Positions 35,701 to 51,300 of a stretch of 64,000 nt of DNA are shown one piece after another (the first letter of the stretch is position 1; every line of letters begins with the position of its first letter). The notes below the pieces were generated by a model, which was not told the origin of the DNA, searched no databases, and saw only the letters and a program-made list of their open reading frames with translations. Origin of the DNA: Halichondria panicea (lineage: Eukaryota; Porifera; Demospongiae; Suberitida; Halichondriidae); NCBI RefSeq assembly GCF_963675165.1, contig NC_087386.1, positions 4,098,169 to 4,162,168 of the forward strand, given 5' to 3'. A program made the position numbers and the translations under genes.

Positions 35701-38700
35701 ACTTCGGATGAACTCTCACTCTTTTCAGGGTTGACTAGCAACACATCCACAGCTATTAGCAGCTGGTTTTTAAACTGCAACCGGTGAAAGAGATTGAATC
35801 AGTAGCACGCAGTGAGCGCTTATAATACGACGCTACACTGCAACAACTACCCAGGTAATCTACATATTAATGAGTAGATTTACACACCTGAACAGAGGAC
35901 CTGGCTGTGATAGTTTTCTTCACTCCGGTAACAGCAACCTCAATAACTAACCCACATGTAGCCATAGAATCTACAAATTCCTGAACAGAGAACAACCAAG
36001 TGAATTAGTTTCTTAAGCTAATTAAAATACTTACTGGTTTAGGTATGAGAGTATAGTAAAACTCTCCTGGGATGTCGAGGGCAATGTTCTTGATGAGGCA
36101 GAACTTATCTTCAACCTTCCAGAATATTGAAGGAAACGTAATAGCATACGACTGCTACATATAATTATATATATATATATATATAATTATATCGTATACA
36201 TGTAGTTGATGTATAATTATAACCCAAGAATTGTGTTCATAGTGTTAGCTCTTTTTAAAACTAAAATGCGTTCAGTTTAAGCTGGTGCTTAGATTATGGT
36301 GGTGCTATGTGCTACGTACAGCTATTTGGAACGACAATTTGGTTTTTGGTTTCTGTATATTGACAGCTGCATCTAGACAGCAATGCAGTACAGCTACGCA
36401 TGACATAATTACTATAGACCAAATGTAAAAGGCGACTGCCTTGGCATCACAAACTTAAAGTGCAATAAACTGTTATAGCAACAAAAGTTGACGCTTTTCT
36501 TTTAAAACCTCAAATTGGCTTCAGTCTGAGCTGCATGTCGCTTAAATTATGGTGGCACTGTGATTATATATCAATTATGGCACTATTTTTAGTATTTGCA
36601 ACACTCAGCGCTACATTTTACACAATGAAATACTCTGGCATAGCCTTCAATAAGCCATGCACCAACTTTGTCACTTACAGAGATGTCAACAGTTGGAGTC
36701 TCTCTTTTCGTCTGAGTGACAAGAGAGGCATACGACCTCTTCTTCACATCATTCTTGAGGTACATGTTCACACTCTCACCAAAGTTTAGTTTGGAGGACT
36801 CTACCCTCTCTCGAAACTGTAGTAGTGCGCATTCTAAGCATTATACCCATGCAAAGGGATGTACAGCTAATATAACCTGAGCCCGAGGGGCAAAACACAA
36901 CAGTTGCATTAGCAGTACAGTACTGGCATGACAATATAACCTACTTATTGCTGATTGCATGCATAATAATTTCAAGGATCAGTCATTACCTAATGGACCA
37001 ATCAGATTTGGGCCGTATCAGCGTACTACGCATGTACTATGTAAACAGAATGGGAACTTTATACTGACTAGTACGGACAGTAGTTTTCAGCTAAGGACTT
37101 TAATAGCATTGCAGGCTCATATTTATAACCAATTTTAATGTTTCATGGTACGTACTTTTAGTTCTGGGCCTGGTTGTAGAAGCAGCACAAAATCTTTTCC
37201 AAGCTGCAAATAAAGAAACAGGAACAACAATGATTTTATGCTAATACTGTAACAGTATTGAACACTGCACTAATGGTTTACAGCTCATTTGGGTATTTAA
37301 ATACACTATACACAGGGGGTGTTACGTATATGTAGCTTCCAGCTCAATACCTACCTTGTTGACCAGCGTGAATGGAGCTCCAATCAGCGAGTCCACATCG
37401 ACACTTCCCTGGACCTGCTTTCCATACTCCCTGGAGCACGACTACACACACACACACACACAGACGGTACGTATATTACGGTAATCACCAACCAGTACGT
37501 ATACATGTACACACTAACTATGATGGTAGTGTATGCATATACACTGAGGATAAAAGTATATGGTACTATATAATTATGCACAACCTAATTGCACAGTATT
37601 AAGTTCCCAGGCTAAAACACTATAAATTATATAGGTTATAGAAAGAAATTAGTATGGATTGGACTTGCAGCTATACATGTATGTATATAAATACATACTT
37701 CTACTACAGTCTTGATGAGTTCCAAAGATGTCTTAGTGAGAGTGACTTGGAGTGGCAACACGGATGCCAGCTCCAGTGAGAACTGAGGCTTCTCTTCCAA
37801 GGCATCGCCAGCAACACTCACTTCACGACCACTGGAAGACTTCTTATTCATCTATATCCATGAATGTATACATGATACAGTTAATGACATCAATCATTAC
37901 CATTGAAAGTCAACAATAGCCTGTGTATCACACCATAATTAAACGTACATGTATTTACGTACCATATACATTGTACATAATTATTTTAAATTAGAACACA
38001 CCTAGCCAAGATTAAGTGTTTTAATCTGTGTGCCGAGGATGGACTCGAGGTTAATGCGGTGCACGCGGAGCAACCGAGTACATTATGTCACCAAGAGTCC
38101 ACCCGATTGCACCATAAAAACACGTGATTTGGGCTAGGTGCATGTGCTCTATTGGACTAGTGCTGTCACGTGATCTCTCCCTGGATCTTTTAGGTGCACA
38201 TAGCTGCCCCAAATATCCCCTATATTCTGATAAGTTATCAGTGCATAGAGTGTTTACTAGATTCTTGTCTGCCAGTACAATGCAAGCTACATACAGCACC
38301 GCTGAACTATACTCTACCATCATACAGTCTAGCTAATCCAAGGCAACAGACACAGCTATAGTCAGGTGTTACAAGCTCAGTAAAGTTGGACATAGCAAAA
38401 ACCGTTTTTCATAGTTGTTCAGTATCTATGGTAAATGAGTAAAAAGCTTAGGAATGTCACATGAATGAATACCTATATATATACTCCACTTGGGGTCTGT
38501 ATCATAGCAACTGGGTGGGGTTTAACTACCATAAACCGCAGCCCTGGAGCACATTCTTCATAAACTCCCTTGCGTTGAGGGCGCACTGATTTTAGTACTA
38601 GATCTACACAGCCGAAAAGAAGCTAGACACTTGTTGACAAGGGCAGGACAAATAGATGGGGCTTGCTAAACACCAGGAAGGCTGGAGGAAGGGTGGGGCT

Positions 38701-39351
38701 CACTGCTTGACATTGACAAGTTAGTGCGTAGAGCTAGAAGCTTAATTAGCACTGGCTAGAAGCTATACGCACAGGCTTTCATTTCGTTCTAAATAGTTTT
38801 TGAGACTGTTAGCTAGTTGTATCCAAGGTGAGGTAGCTTAGGTAGCAAGTACTTTTCATTCAAGTGGGTATATAACACTTATTGTCACTAAATTCGAATT
38901 TATGGCAAACGTGAACCATCCTTGGCCTCGGGGCTTCGCCCTCGTCCTCGGAGGTTTACTGCCATAAATTCTGATGTAGTGGACAATAAGTATAACAAAC
39001 ACACAATTAAGACACTAATAATAGGCTCACCTTGACACTGAAACCCCAGAGCCTCTGCTCGCCCTGATTGTCTGTCTCGAGTGGCTCAATAAGTGGCTCC
39101 CACACGGACACTGTCTGATTGTAGTAGGACGCCTCACACTGTAGATCGCCAGCCAAGAAAAGCTACAGAAAGAGTGAGGAATCAAGCACCTGTGATGCAA
39201 AATATGCTTCACTGCAGGTTTATTGACCCTCTAACACTCAGTAAGTTTATTAAAACGTGCTATAAGCCTACATGTACCTACAGAAGCTTGTACTTGTACT
39301 CGCACTGGAACTGTTAACCAGTTACACCAGGAATACAGAGATTGACGCGCG

Positions 39352-39395
<44 letters not shown>

Positions 39396-42300
39396 GCCTC
39401 CTGCGGCTATACCCTGAGGAAATTCTACCTGAGAACAAATGTATGGTTTAAGCCTATAAACACTACAACAACTTAGCTATTATGTGAAGAATGGCATTTC
39501 CAGACAAAGAAAGTTAGGGTCAAAAAGTCTTAATTAAAATTTTTTTCCAGAGTACCGACCATTTAATTTTTCCTCTGGTACCCTCCAATCTTTGGGTTTT
39601 TTTAAAAAGAGTAGATGATCAGAATGCAATTCCAAAAGCAAGTTTTAATTACGACCTTTTGACACTGACAATCGGGTATTTGCTATATCGACACAAAGAT
39701 GCCAGGCACTAAATTTACGTTAGAGAAGTTTTCGCATACGCGTCTTTTGATTCACTGTTGTGAGCACTTAGGTAGACCATGAAGATTGTTTTTGAAGCTA
39801 ATGTAAGCTTGCTATTAAATTTATAACAAGCTATGTACCTGCCCGGTCCATTCAGCGAGTTCTAGTACAGCAGAGACTGTCAGTGCGAGCACCGGGTAAC
39901 CAGGGGAGCTGTCCACACTCTCACTCTCCAGGTACACCTCCACTGACTCTATGGTCACAGTTAGCTACAGGGGAACAGGAATTAACCAAATTGTCTTCAG
40001 AATGCAAAAAAACTACTAAAAAAATGCATGTACACAAATTTGAGCATAGCAATGAAGTGGTATTATAATTATACGTATAAACAATCAATCAACAGCTTGT
40101 CACAAGTTTAAACTATAGACTTAATCAGTTTGTATTCTCCTCAAAAGCTGAAACACAAGTATTCATACCATTTCTCCCTTGACCTCAGTGTCAGTGAGGT
40201 CGGAGATGGCCTTGTGCGGCTTGACTGAAAAGAGGGAACTTGTTATGATAATTATCAAATTTGTCAACATAAGCTGTACCTGGTGAGAAGAACCAAAGAC
40301 TGGATTCACTGACTAGCTTCTTCTCCCAGAGATCAGTGGGTGTGGGTATAACAATCTCCTCCTGATGGTGCATAATAAAACAAACACATAAGTATGACAC
40401 AAATACCCAGTGTTTCCCCCAGGGTAAAATTCAACAGGGTGGTTTATAGGCTATGGCTTGCATGTATTACTGCTAATCTTTCTTGCCATTATCATAGATA
40501 GAGTAGAGAGGGATTGGAAACAGATCTAAGTACCCTCAAAGTACCATCCGTGTATCTCCGCGGTTTTAATCGAGGCTTACTTTTTAACACAAGGGCTAAC
40601 ATAAACATAAATAATAAACATAATACAGGGTGTCATACAGGATTTTGAAGTAGAGGGGGGAAATGAGAAAAGTAACCAGAAAATGAAGGTCAATACCCAG
40701 CTATGGACACTCAGTCATTATTGAAAGGGGGGGAAATTGGAGCTAGGGGAGAATATCCCCCCTTCCCCCCCCCCCCGTATGACACCCTGTAATAAATAAT
40801 AACATAAACATAAATAATTCATGAGAATTGTTTTGCTGTCTGTAAGAAGTCCACGAGCAGTTCTGCTGCTAAACATCAACTTTCATCTCATACTCGCGAG
40901 GCCATTTAGGCACAGAACACTATTTAGTTACACAGCCTTAGCTAATTATCATAGGTACTATAGGAACATAGCATGAAAAAGCGCTCTAGCTACTTCACGA
41001 CAATTAAGATTATATTTTCTTCGTTTCCAATTGATACCTACCATCAGGGGGCGTGTGATTTAGTAATGGGGGTAGCTCTGAGATGTATACAATAAGTTTC
41101 CCGGGGAGTTATGAAGAGATACACAGATGGTCCCAGAGCCAACTACGTACACTTCATTGTAAAACAGCACATGAATTACCAATCCTCTCTCTCTACACTA
41201 TCTATGGCTGCACACAGCCTCAAATCTCAGTGTGTGTCCTCGAACACATGCAGTGGCACAAAATGACCACAATATAGATGATTGTACAGTCCAGGACTTT
41301 CCCAAAATTCACTAACACTGTATTATACCATAGATAGAGTAGAAGGGGGATTGAAAACGGAAGTACCCTCGAAGTACCATCCGTGTATCTCCGCGGTTTT
41401 AATCGAGGCTTATTTTTTAACACGAGGGCTAAACATGAATAATTCATGAGAATTGTTTTGCTCTCTGTATTGCTCTCTGTAAGAAGTCCACGAGCAGTTC
41501 TGCTGCTAAACATCAACTTTCTCTAATACTTGAGGCCATTTGGGACACAGGACACTATTTAGTTACAAAAGCCTTATAGCTATATCAAAGGTACTATAGG
41601 AACACAAGCATGAAAAATTGCTCTGTGTACCTCTAGCTACTTCACGACAATCGAGATTATATTTTCTTTGTTTCCAATTGATACCTACTATCAGGGGGCA
41701 TGTGATTCAGTAATGGGGGTAGCTCTGAGATGTATGCTTTGGACACAATAAGTTTCCCGGGCTTTTGCGGGAGTTATGAAGAGATACACGGATGGTCCCA
41801 GAGCCACTACATAGACTTCATTGTAAAACATCACGTGAATCACTTCCGTTTCCAACCCCTCTTCTACTCTATCTATGATTATACACACAACTTAACACAA
41901 GACTTGTACAGATTCCCAAATTCAATTAGCTACTTAAACAAGGAGGGGCGCCCTGTTCTTTAACGTGTAGGGGAACACGCTGCACATACCTACCGTATAT
42001 ACGCTGGATAGCAATACTAAGAGAAGTAGTTTAATAGCTCTCATTTAAAATTTCCCATTGCGTTCTGCAGCATTATGCTTTTACTGAGTCAAAAACCCAA
42101 ACTGAACAGTAGAGTAGTGGTCATAAATGCATCATAATTACGTGGAGCTATAGTCGTTTGTTTTCAATAGTTTTTGAGACTGTTACCGTATAGTGGGTAA
42201 TTTTCGTGGGGCAAAATATTCGTGGTTTTCGTAGTTGGAGGTCTGACCACGAATATTTTACCCACGAATGAAGCGACCTTGCCTACCTTTACCTACAATC

Positions 42301-45300
42301 CAAGCAGCAACCACGAAAATATTACCCACGAAATGTCTCAATATTGCTGAACCACGAATATTTTGTCCCCCGAAAATTACCCGCTATACGGTAGTTAGTT
42401 GTATCCAAGGTGAGTTAGTTAGATTGCAAGCATTTTTCATTCCAGTGGGTATATAACATTTATTGTCCACTACGTACATTTGAATTTATGGCAACGTAAA
42501 CTATCCTTGGCCTCAGGGATTCACCCTTGTCCTTGGAGGTTTACTATCATAAATTCTGATGTGCATGTAGTGGACAATAAGTATAACTTACTTAGTTACA
42601 ACTCACCTGCTTTGGCATGAGTGTCTGCACAGCGTGTATAATGAGACGGATAATAGCTGGTGAGAGAGTAAGACAGACGGGGTCCACTGAAACTTGGATA
42701 TTCATGGCTGGCTTGTCCACTGGTCCAGTCAGCAGTAGGAACATTGAGCACGGGAGGAGTACCTGCACGTATATACATATGTATATATATATATGGACAT
42801 ACAGCAATCAGAGAAGTTTGACACACGTCATCATTCACGTGACACTCCTAACGTTCTTACCCCTGGTTTTACTGAGCTTACAACACCTAGCTAGCTGTGT
42901 CTGTTGTCTGGTTTGATTAGGACTAGCTCAACGTAATATGGGGCACAATTAGTTCAGTGGTGCTGTATGCAGCTTGAACTGTACTGGCTAGCAAGAATCT
43001 AGTAAACCTTCTATGTATCAACAACTCGGCAAAATGGTTGCGATATAGCTAGGGATCAGGTTGGATAATAAGTTTAAAGTAGCCAGAGAGTCAGAGAAAT
43101 GTTGCCTTTAGTGTCTAATGAGTATGCAAGACCAGCTAGAAGCTAGTTCACATAGAGAACCGTTGTCAATAACTGTGCCAGCTCAGCAAAAAGTAGCACA
43201 CACTAATATGTCCAGCGTACTTCGCCTGGAAAGCAATGTTATAAGGTGGCTGAAAGCAAGCATAAGCACTCAATCAGTTGTTAAAGTTACTAACTTATTA
43301 TTCTATGCATGAACGCACAAAATCTTAAGTTTGTATGCTTGAAAATAGATATCGATAGTTCGATCTCCCCTTCACCAATGAATGTATCTATACAGTCATG
43401 TATGTACATGCAAGTTAAATTTTAAATGCTAATTGCATTGTTCCAGTGATACACTTAACATGATCATAATAATTGCTAAACTGTAACCAGTACAGCACAT
43501 ACCCAGGAAGTGGTGTTGTCCAGGTCAAAGAAGCTGCTGGTGGCTATCCCTAAGTCAACTACACTCAGGTCCACAAACTTGGACGTCTCCGTCAGCTGCA
43601 TGTGTACCTCAGTGGACAGCTGGAGGCAACGAACAGTATGTCAGATAAAAACTAGTACAGCTTTACACCTACTACATGTTTTAATTGAACTCAGAATCAA
43701 ACTGCTTACTTTGAGTGTAAGAGCTTGAGGTTGTGGTGTGTCAACGTTCTCAATGAGTGCCACTCGAAGATCCTTAATTGATGCATTCACTTTAATTTTG
43801 AGCAAAGGAGCAGTTTTTTTCTGTTTCTTAGCCAATATAGTGTCTTGCTTGACTAGTTTGGGTTTGGTGTCTTTAGTGAGAGTTTTGTCTAAGTCAGCAT
43901 TTTCTGTGTCTTTAGTTGAGTCTTTCTTGTTCTTGTTTGGGTCAAATGCAGCAGTGAAGTAGTCTGACATTGTCTTCATAAACTCCAAATCACTCAGAAC
44001 AAGCAGCTTCTCAGCCTTGACAGTTACTACGTACAGGACACATAAGGAAGTATTAATTATAATACTGAAGGCTTGATACTAAATCTACATTATGCATAGA
44101 TTATTTTGGTAGGACTGCATAACGAGTATATGGGAAGCTAGCAAACATTTAATCCTGATCGAGTGAGCCAACATTTCCTAGTTTCCAACTGGCTTCTTGT
44201 TAATTGTTGTAGTTCTGGATAATTGTATATACCGTATATGCTTGATCAGAGGCCGCGGCTACTCATTTTGCTGGCAGAGGAGGCTACAATTCGAGAGAGG
44301 CTATTGTTCAAGAGAGGTGTTTATTAACCCCAGCAAATTCAACAACCTTTAGTTTGTCATCAAACATTCTTTTACCTGCACAAACTCGAACTCTGCCATG
44401 ATAAAGTCTTTCAAAAGCACTAACAGGCTACCTAGCTAGCTGCTATCGTAGATACCAGTATCAATATGGCTGCCACGTGCAGAAACATAACCTCAAAGTT
44501 CACTGAGGCCACTATTTGAGTGCGGCCTCTGATCAAGCATATAGGTACACTGTTAACATGCTGTACATGCATGTTAACTTGCATGTTAACTCACTGATGT
44601 GATGCTCGTCCCTGAGAACATACTGAATGCTGACTATTGGCTTGTCAATCTGTCCAGTGTACGCTTTGAGTGGGTTGCTGGTGTAGTGCTGGATAACACG
44701 GTTCCTGCAGTGATAAATAATCATAATAATTATTGCAGGTGCATGTGAACAATACATTAGTAATTAATGTCTAGTGGGCATAATCAACTTAAACTGTACA
44801 TTTGAGTCAGATGTGAACAATCCATTATTGGGTGTATATAAAAAAGAATATACTTACACACTATAAGGTCAAAGAAGCAGGCCATGCACAATCATTATAC
44901 CCTTTGAAGGCGGGCCGGGGGTTCAATTACAAATCTAACCATAAAGATATATATACCCAGTTATCCTGTCTTGTTTCTCTTTCTGCATGTTACAGAGAGC
45001 AATGTCTTTCATGGATGCCTTCAGATTTACTTCATTGTTGGAAGACACGTTAACACTCGCTTCCATGGTAACAAATTGCAGTGAGGTAAAAGCATAGTCC
45101 TCCATCTCTGAAAAGCTTTGGGACACTACATCACTGGAACTCTGCAATAAAGAACACCACTTTAGTACAATTTACTTCAGTGTTACAACCATATACGATA
45201 ATCTAAACGTATATAAATATATAATTATACGGATATCGAATACTATTAACAATCCATATAATTTATTTTAGCTACGCAATATTAGCAGATCGATCTACTG

Positions 45301-48300
45301 GGAAAGGTTTGAATACGCACACAGTATCGTATAGCGGGTATCTTTCGAGGGTATAAATGTTCGCAATTTTCACTGATTAAGTATGTACTGCAAATAATTA
45401 TACCCACGAATTTAATATCGTATGCATGCATGCTGCAAAAAGGCTGCTATTTTGAGAAAATTAAATCTACAAAAACCTTTCTAACGGTAATTTCACAAAA
45501 GTTTATACATACCCACTGTACGGTACATATTATTATAACTATGGGTATTATGATTATGTGGAAGTGATACAATGAAAAATCAGATACATACTGGTACACG
45601 TACCAGTTTGGGTTCATCCCTAAAGAGTTTGATCTCAATCCCGGTAAGAGAGGAAAATACCCTGAGGAACTCAAATGGGGCAGCCTCAGAATCTGCTCGA
45701 GAACTTTCTGCTGATATAGCAGTGTTAGACAAGGCTGATGAATCACTACTGGACAAACTGTCTGCCTCTTCAACAGGTTGAGCTAATAATGGGAGACATA
45801 TAATTATGATAACCATCACAATCACTTGATTTGCAGCATATTAAAGAACACCTGATCCCAAAGATTTAAGCACTGCAAAAAAATTTCCCTCACACACCAG
45901 AATCTTAATACACAAAGTTTGACTAAACTCAATTCACCTTAACTTTCGACGGACAATAATGTAATCAAAACATAATATCACTTACCATCAGGTAGTAGAC
46001 AAGATATTTGATCACTAATGCTCATTCCAAATGCAAAAAATTCCTTCATGTCTTCAGAGCCAAAATAAATCTGTAAAAGTTTCCACACTAATAATTATAT
46101 GCCATGATCATGCAGTAAGTGTTTTTCCCCAAATGTATTTAAATCTAGCCGACCTTGAGATCTTTCATGTTCAGGTTGATGTTGACAGTGGGTATCTTAG
46201 TGTACCAGGGGCACAGGTTACGCTCCACTGCCAGGAGGAGGTCGAATGGTTGGAGGAGCGTGCGCTCGGCCAGCACCGGACAACCCACCACCACACTGGG
46301 ATCCAATAGGACTCTGCAGGAATTGGACAAAATGCGCAAGCATATGAAACTATATCTAATACTGTATGATTTAAAAGACTTACGATGCATGACTATAGTG
46401 CAGTCAGGTTATACCAGAGCACCGCACTTAACAAATCAAGTAGTGCAAAATGCATCGATGCGGTAGATATAGCAATGAGTGCATCAGTAAAGAAGTCCAA
46501 GATCACAATGGCTGCTAGCTGCTGAATTCCTTTTTCTCACTGTTGTACACGGCTAGCTACCAAATAGCTATATATGTACATAGCGCTTTCGTGCAAGGCT
46601 ATATAACTGATAAATCAATGAAAGTAAAAGTAGCCATAACTCAAGAATAGAAGCTATAGTTTGCAAAATCTCAAGTTTAGATCCAAGAAAACATGGCTAG
46701 AAGCTTAGTTGTACTCACATTGCAACCGCTGATCAGTCGCATACACCATAAATAAAGGAAGAGAGGAATTAGAAATGAATGCGACCTCGAATAACAATCC
46801 GTATTGCTCCGGTTACTCGAGGCTGTCTACTACAACGTGGAAAGAAAATCCAGGCTGGAAACAGTTGAGGAGACAAACGATTGTCTTACTGTCAACTGCT
46901 ACTGAATTTACACTTCATTTCTATACTTGAGGACATAAAAAAAAGTGATCCAGGACACTACTTAGCTAGGCAGTCTTAGCTATATTATAATTGTTATTGG
47001 TACGTAGCCTATGCCATAGGCATCTCAAACGGTGCTATGCATTTTTAGCTCTTTCCCAACAACTGAGAATCTTTGTGTGTGTTTTCCACATGACACCCAT
47101 TAACGAGGGGAATGGAAATCAAGTTTTGGGGGAACTTAAAACGGTCTGCATAAGGCCTCAAACAAGTATAAATGTTTCCTGGGATTTGGTGGGGAAAAAC
47201 ACGGATGGTTTTGGGAACACGTCCTGCCCCCCAATGTAAAGCCAAGGAAAAATCACGTGCGTGGACTTCCGTTTCCAATCCGGCCCTCTCTTCCTTAATC
47301 TATACATGCACAACAAACACACAAGGTCAGCTTTTAATGTATCCCTCCGCAGCTATGCCATGAGGCATAGTCATAGCAATGGTGACAGGAGATAAGCGTG
47401 TGCAACTGGCTCGATCCTTTAAACTGTTAAAAAGCTAACATTTCACAGTATTAACATGTACACTTGTACCTGGATATCTTGAATGACGAGAGAGTGAAGC
47501 CGTAAGCATCCACCCCCACATTATCAGCCGGGGCTAAAAGTGTGTTCTGAATGGAGAGTGAACCCAAGTCCACCATGAGTCCTTGAGTAGCCTCCTGACT
47601 GGTGGGAACTATCAGCACCGGTGCTTGCACCTTCACGTCCACCACGAGGAACTTATCTCGAGCCTGCAACCAGAGCATGGATAAATGCACATTGACTAAA
47701 CATGCATGATTAAAGTAGCTAAAACACTTCTGTGTACAATACTCAAGATTAGACTTTTTAATTAAAAAGCTTGAGAACGAGCATAAAATCAAGGGTGTAT
47801 ATATGAATTTAGAAGTTAATTATTGCTAGGATAGATACACACATACATGTAATATATACGTTGTTATGCCAAAGGCCCAGATTAGTAAAAAAGATATTGA
47901 CAATGTCACATGAATACAAATACACACGGTGCCTTACAGCAGTAGTGACTGCAGTGGCTCCGTCCTGAGCTGTCTTGGAGGCAGTCTCTAGCATAGCCTT
48001 GTCTATTCCCAGTCGCTGCACAAACATCTGCAACATGAACATAGATTAAGTGTCACAACCTTGCTGTACACAACTTGTATACAGTATGCTCTTTAAATCA
48101 GGCATACATACTCGAGAGCGCAATAAATGTTGATAATCGGTGCTTAAAGAATTTAAAAAAAATTTTTATTTAGAGATGATCCTCTTTGTAATAAATACAT
48201 GTGACAATCATTCCTTATCCTACCACTGTACTGATAACAAAGGGCACAGGGATGTAGAGCTGTATCTGAGAGACGTTGGCTTGGAGCTTGCCGAGAGGTG

Positions 48301-51300
48301 AGAAAGGTTTTTGGCTGTCCTCGATGTAGATTGTTAGTTGGAGCGAGGAGACTATCTCACTCTGGTCAACCATAGAGACCACCTGGGAGTAGGCCCCAGG
48401 GGGTGTCGACAGGTCCACAACACTCAAACCAGTCGTACTGAGCATAGAATAATTAATAACCATGCAGTTACAATCAAAAATTACACACAAAAATGTAAAA
48501 GCAGCTGCTGGTCTATGCAAAGGAGACATATACGTACTGTAGTTACTTTGTGTATGTGCGCTCGAGCGTGAGTGTCTCAGCCATAATAGTTATACGTGGG
48601 CTCACTGCATACATGTGAGAGATTCTACGCACATAATATTATTGTTATCTCCTTGTTCAGCTTTTTTCGGATCTTCAAAAAGATCTTTATGATGCATAAT
48701 GCACTAGCTATACAGCACTATAGTTTAATAAGTGTGATAGGAGGTCAGCAAAATACTACAAAAGCTGCTGGCTTTGCAGCTTGCTGAATTTGAATAAATA
48801 CATGTTGTCACATATGAGCTAAAGTTGTCATGTCCCTGAGGATGGCATTAAACTGTACATGTGCAGAAGCAAAAAGTGTCATAATTAATGTGCTATATAT
48901 ACTAAACCATCAGCATTATTATATTTGATGCTTTTTAATCTTGAACCACTATTGTTGATGGATAATGAAATTTTTCTCACCTTCCAGAAACAAGTACTTT
49001 ATTCTTCAGCACATCGACCTTGGTACATAAACCTATTATAATTAAAATAGAGTCTATATCAGTTTTTAGGTCTCAATCGTCTATTCACTAACATACATAC
49101 ATATTAGACGTTTACAGCTAAAATGCATGTTCATCACTATAATAATTATAATATGCTGTACAACTGCATGTATACAGTTCAATTTTAGAAATATAGAACA
49201 TAATAACTGTGATATTCTCATCTCACCAGTTACTCTAGCTTGTAGTAGTGGTCCGTAATTGGTGGTAAGGTCGAAGGCCACAAAATCCAGTTTGGTCTCC
49301 ACTCTTAATTCAGTCACATCCTCCTTCTTGTGAAACCGCTTCAGTTTGGATGCTATAGGGCAATTATGCAAGGCACGAGGGAGTCAGTATAGAGACTTGA
49401 TACTTGATACTGTATACGTACTAATAAAAACAGTATTTTTGGTCAATGAAAGTTGTCCGTTTGTGTGTGCATTCTGAGTCTGCTCGCCTGCATTAACTCC
49501 TGATTATATCTAATGAGTTTAGAGTGGTTCAACTCTTTCAAACCTGGAAAGCACCGCGGGTGCTGATGCCTCGGTGGAGGTGCCAAAGCTACATAACATA
49601 AAATTACTAATAGCTAGCTTTTATACACACATTGATTATAATTATCATGATAAACATCTTTAATTTTGCTGCATGCAATCAACCGAATAGTGGGTAACGA
49701 TCAACCATGATTGTTGTTAAAAACGATCGATGCCAAAAGTTCAAGTCTAAAATTAATGGCTGCAAGTCAGCAGAGCCTTGCAGCTCTCTGCTCACTCTTG
49801 CAGCTACCAATAGCTAGCGTTCTAGTGCAGAGCTAACTACTAGTTAGAGTAGTAACATTCGGTGAACAAGTTTTGCTACGGACTCTTCTGAAAAGGCTGC
49901 AATGGCATTCCAAGTAAGCAAAACTAGGCATAACTCGAGAACGAAGATTATTTTGCAAATCCATGAATTAAAATCCAAGTAAACATGACTAGAAGCCTAT
50001 AGAAACTCTTACTTGCACTTGATTCATCCTTGAGCCGCTGTAGCGGTCTACACACACACAAACACACTACCGTATACCTCGCTTGCGCATGCGCACCGAG
50101 GCATAACTATACATAGTGTTAGCACATGCAGTCATTGAAAAAAGTGTCATCAAAATAGCTTAACTAAGAAATTCAACGCTATTTGGAGGCACTTCAAATA
50201 ACGTATGCTAACTACAAACCACGTGGAGCCCTATATACATGCTTTCGGTTTCCATGCAAATTAACGCAAGTATTTTCTGCAATTTTAGTCCTAATACATT
50301 ACCTGTTTTTCCTACTGTGTTGAGGATCTTCTGAATTTTAACATGGGAGGCTCTAGTTTGATAGTAAATTCTTGTTATTGCTGGTAATTTTGAGGGGTAA
50401 AAAATTCATTCAACTTGAAAAACAGTGGTTTTCTCGTGAGTAAAAATTTTGTTTAGTCTTGTTGCAGGGGCGTAACTAGCAATGAGGCAGAGGAGCCCTT
50501 GCCTCCTGTACTATTGAACTTCAAGTTTCATGTGACTCACCTCACTAGCTTTTAATAGCTCTGGCTAGCTAACTTCTATAACTAGCCAACTAGGTATATA
50601 GAATGAGCAGAAATGAGCTCTATCACTGTTGATGAAGAAAAGCGAAGGAGAACATGTAAATAGCAGTTTTCTGCCATTTGTATGCGCTTCTACGCAATAA
50701 TTAGTAGGTGTGGTTTTTGGGCCAAGAATTTGCGGTTGCCTCCTTTCCGTAAATTTTCTAGTTACGCCCCTGCTTGTTGCCTGCACTGCATTCCTACGTT
50801 TCAGTAAGTCATGCCTATGTAAAAATTTCGTGGAGGTCAGCTTGTTCATGAAAATAACGAATATTTACCCCACGAAAATTACCCGCTATAGGTACTTCCT
50901 CATGACATAAACTTAGGCTGAAGGTTTAAGACTTAACCGCTTTTAACTGCTCTATAGTTAACTACAGGATTGCATGCATTAATTATAACGATTTTTTTGC
51001 GTAAAGTCAATATTTTTTGTACCTGCTCTACTAGTTCTTAACTTCTGTTGTTCGATAGCAGAGAGATCGTCACCCTTTGATCTGAAAGAAGTAGTGGTGA
51101 CAGGTTCAGGGTGTGTGGCTACCACCTCCGATATCCTGGAGGCTGCCACACCCAGCATGATTAGGGCGTGGACATCTTCCTCATGCATATGGAGCTGGAA
51201 TAAATGCAAGAGAGCACATTCAACAATCCAACAGACAATGCACAATAACTTTCCAATAGCATTTAGACTTGCATCCACATTACGTACATGTAATTCATAC

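Noticed and set aside
44900-44940. GGTTCAATT resembling a tRNA or SINE box B
   Set aside because: No cloverleaf can be drawn around it and no matching box A was found at the right distance.
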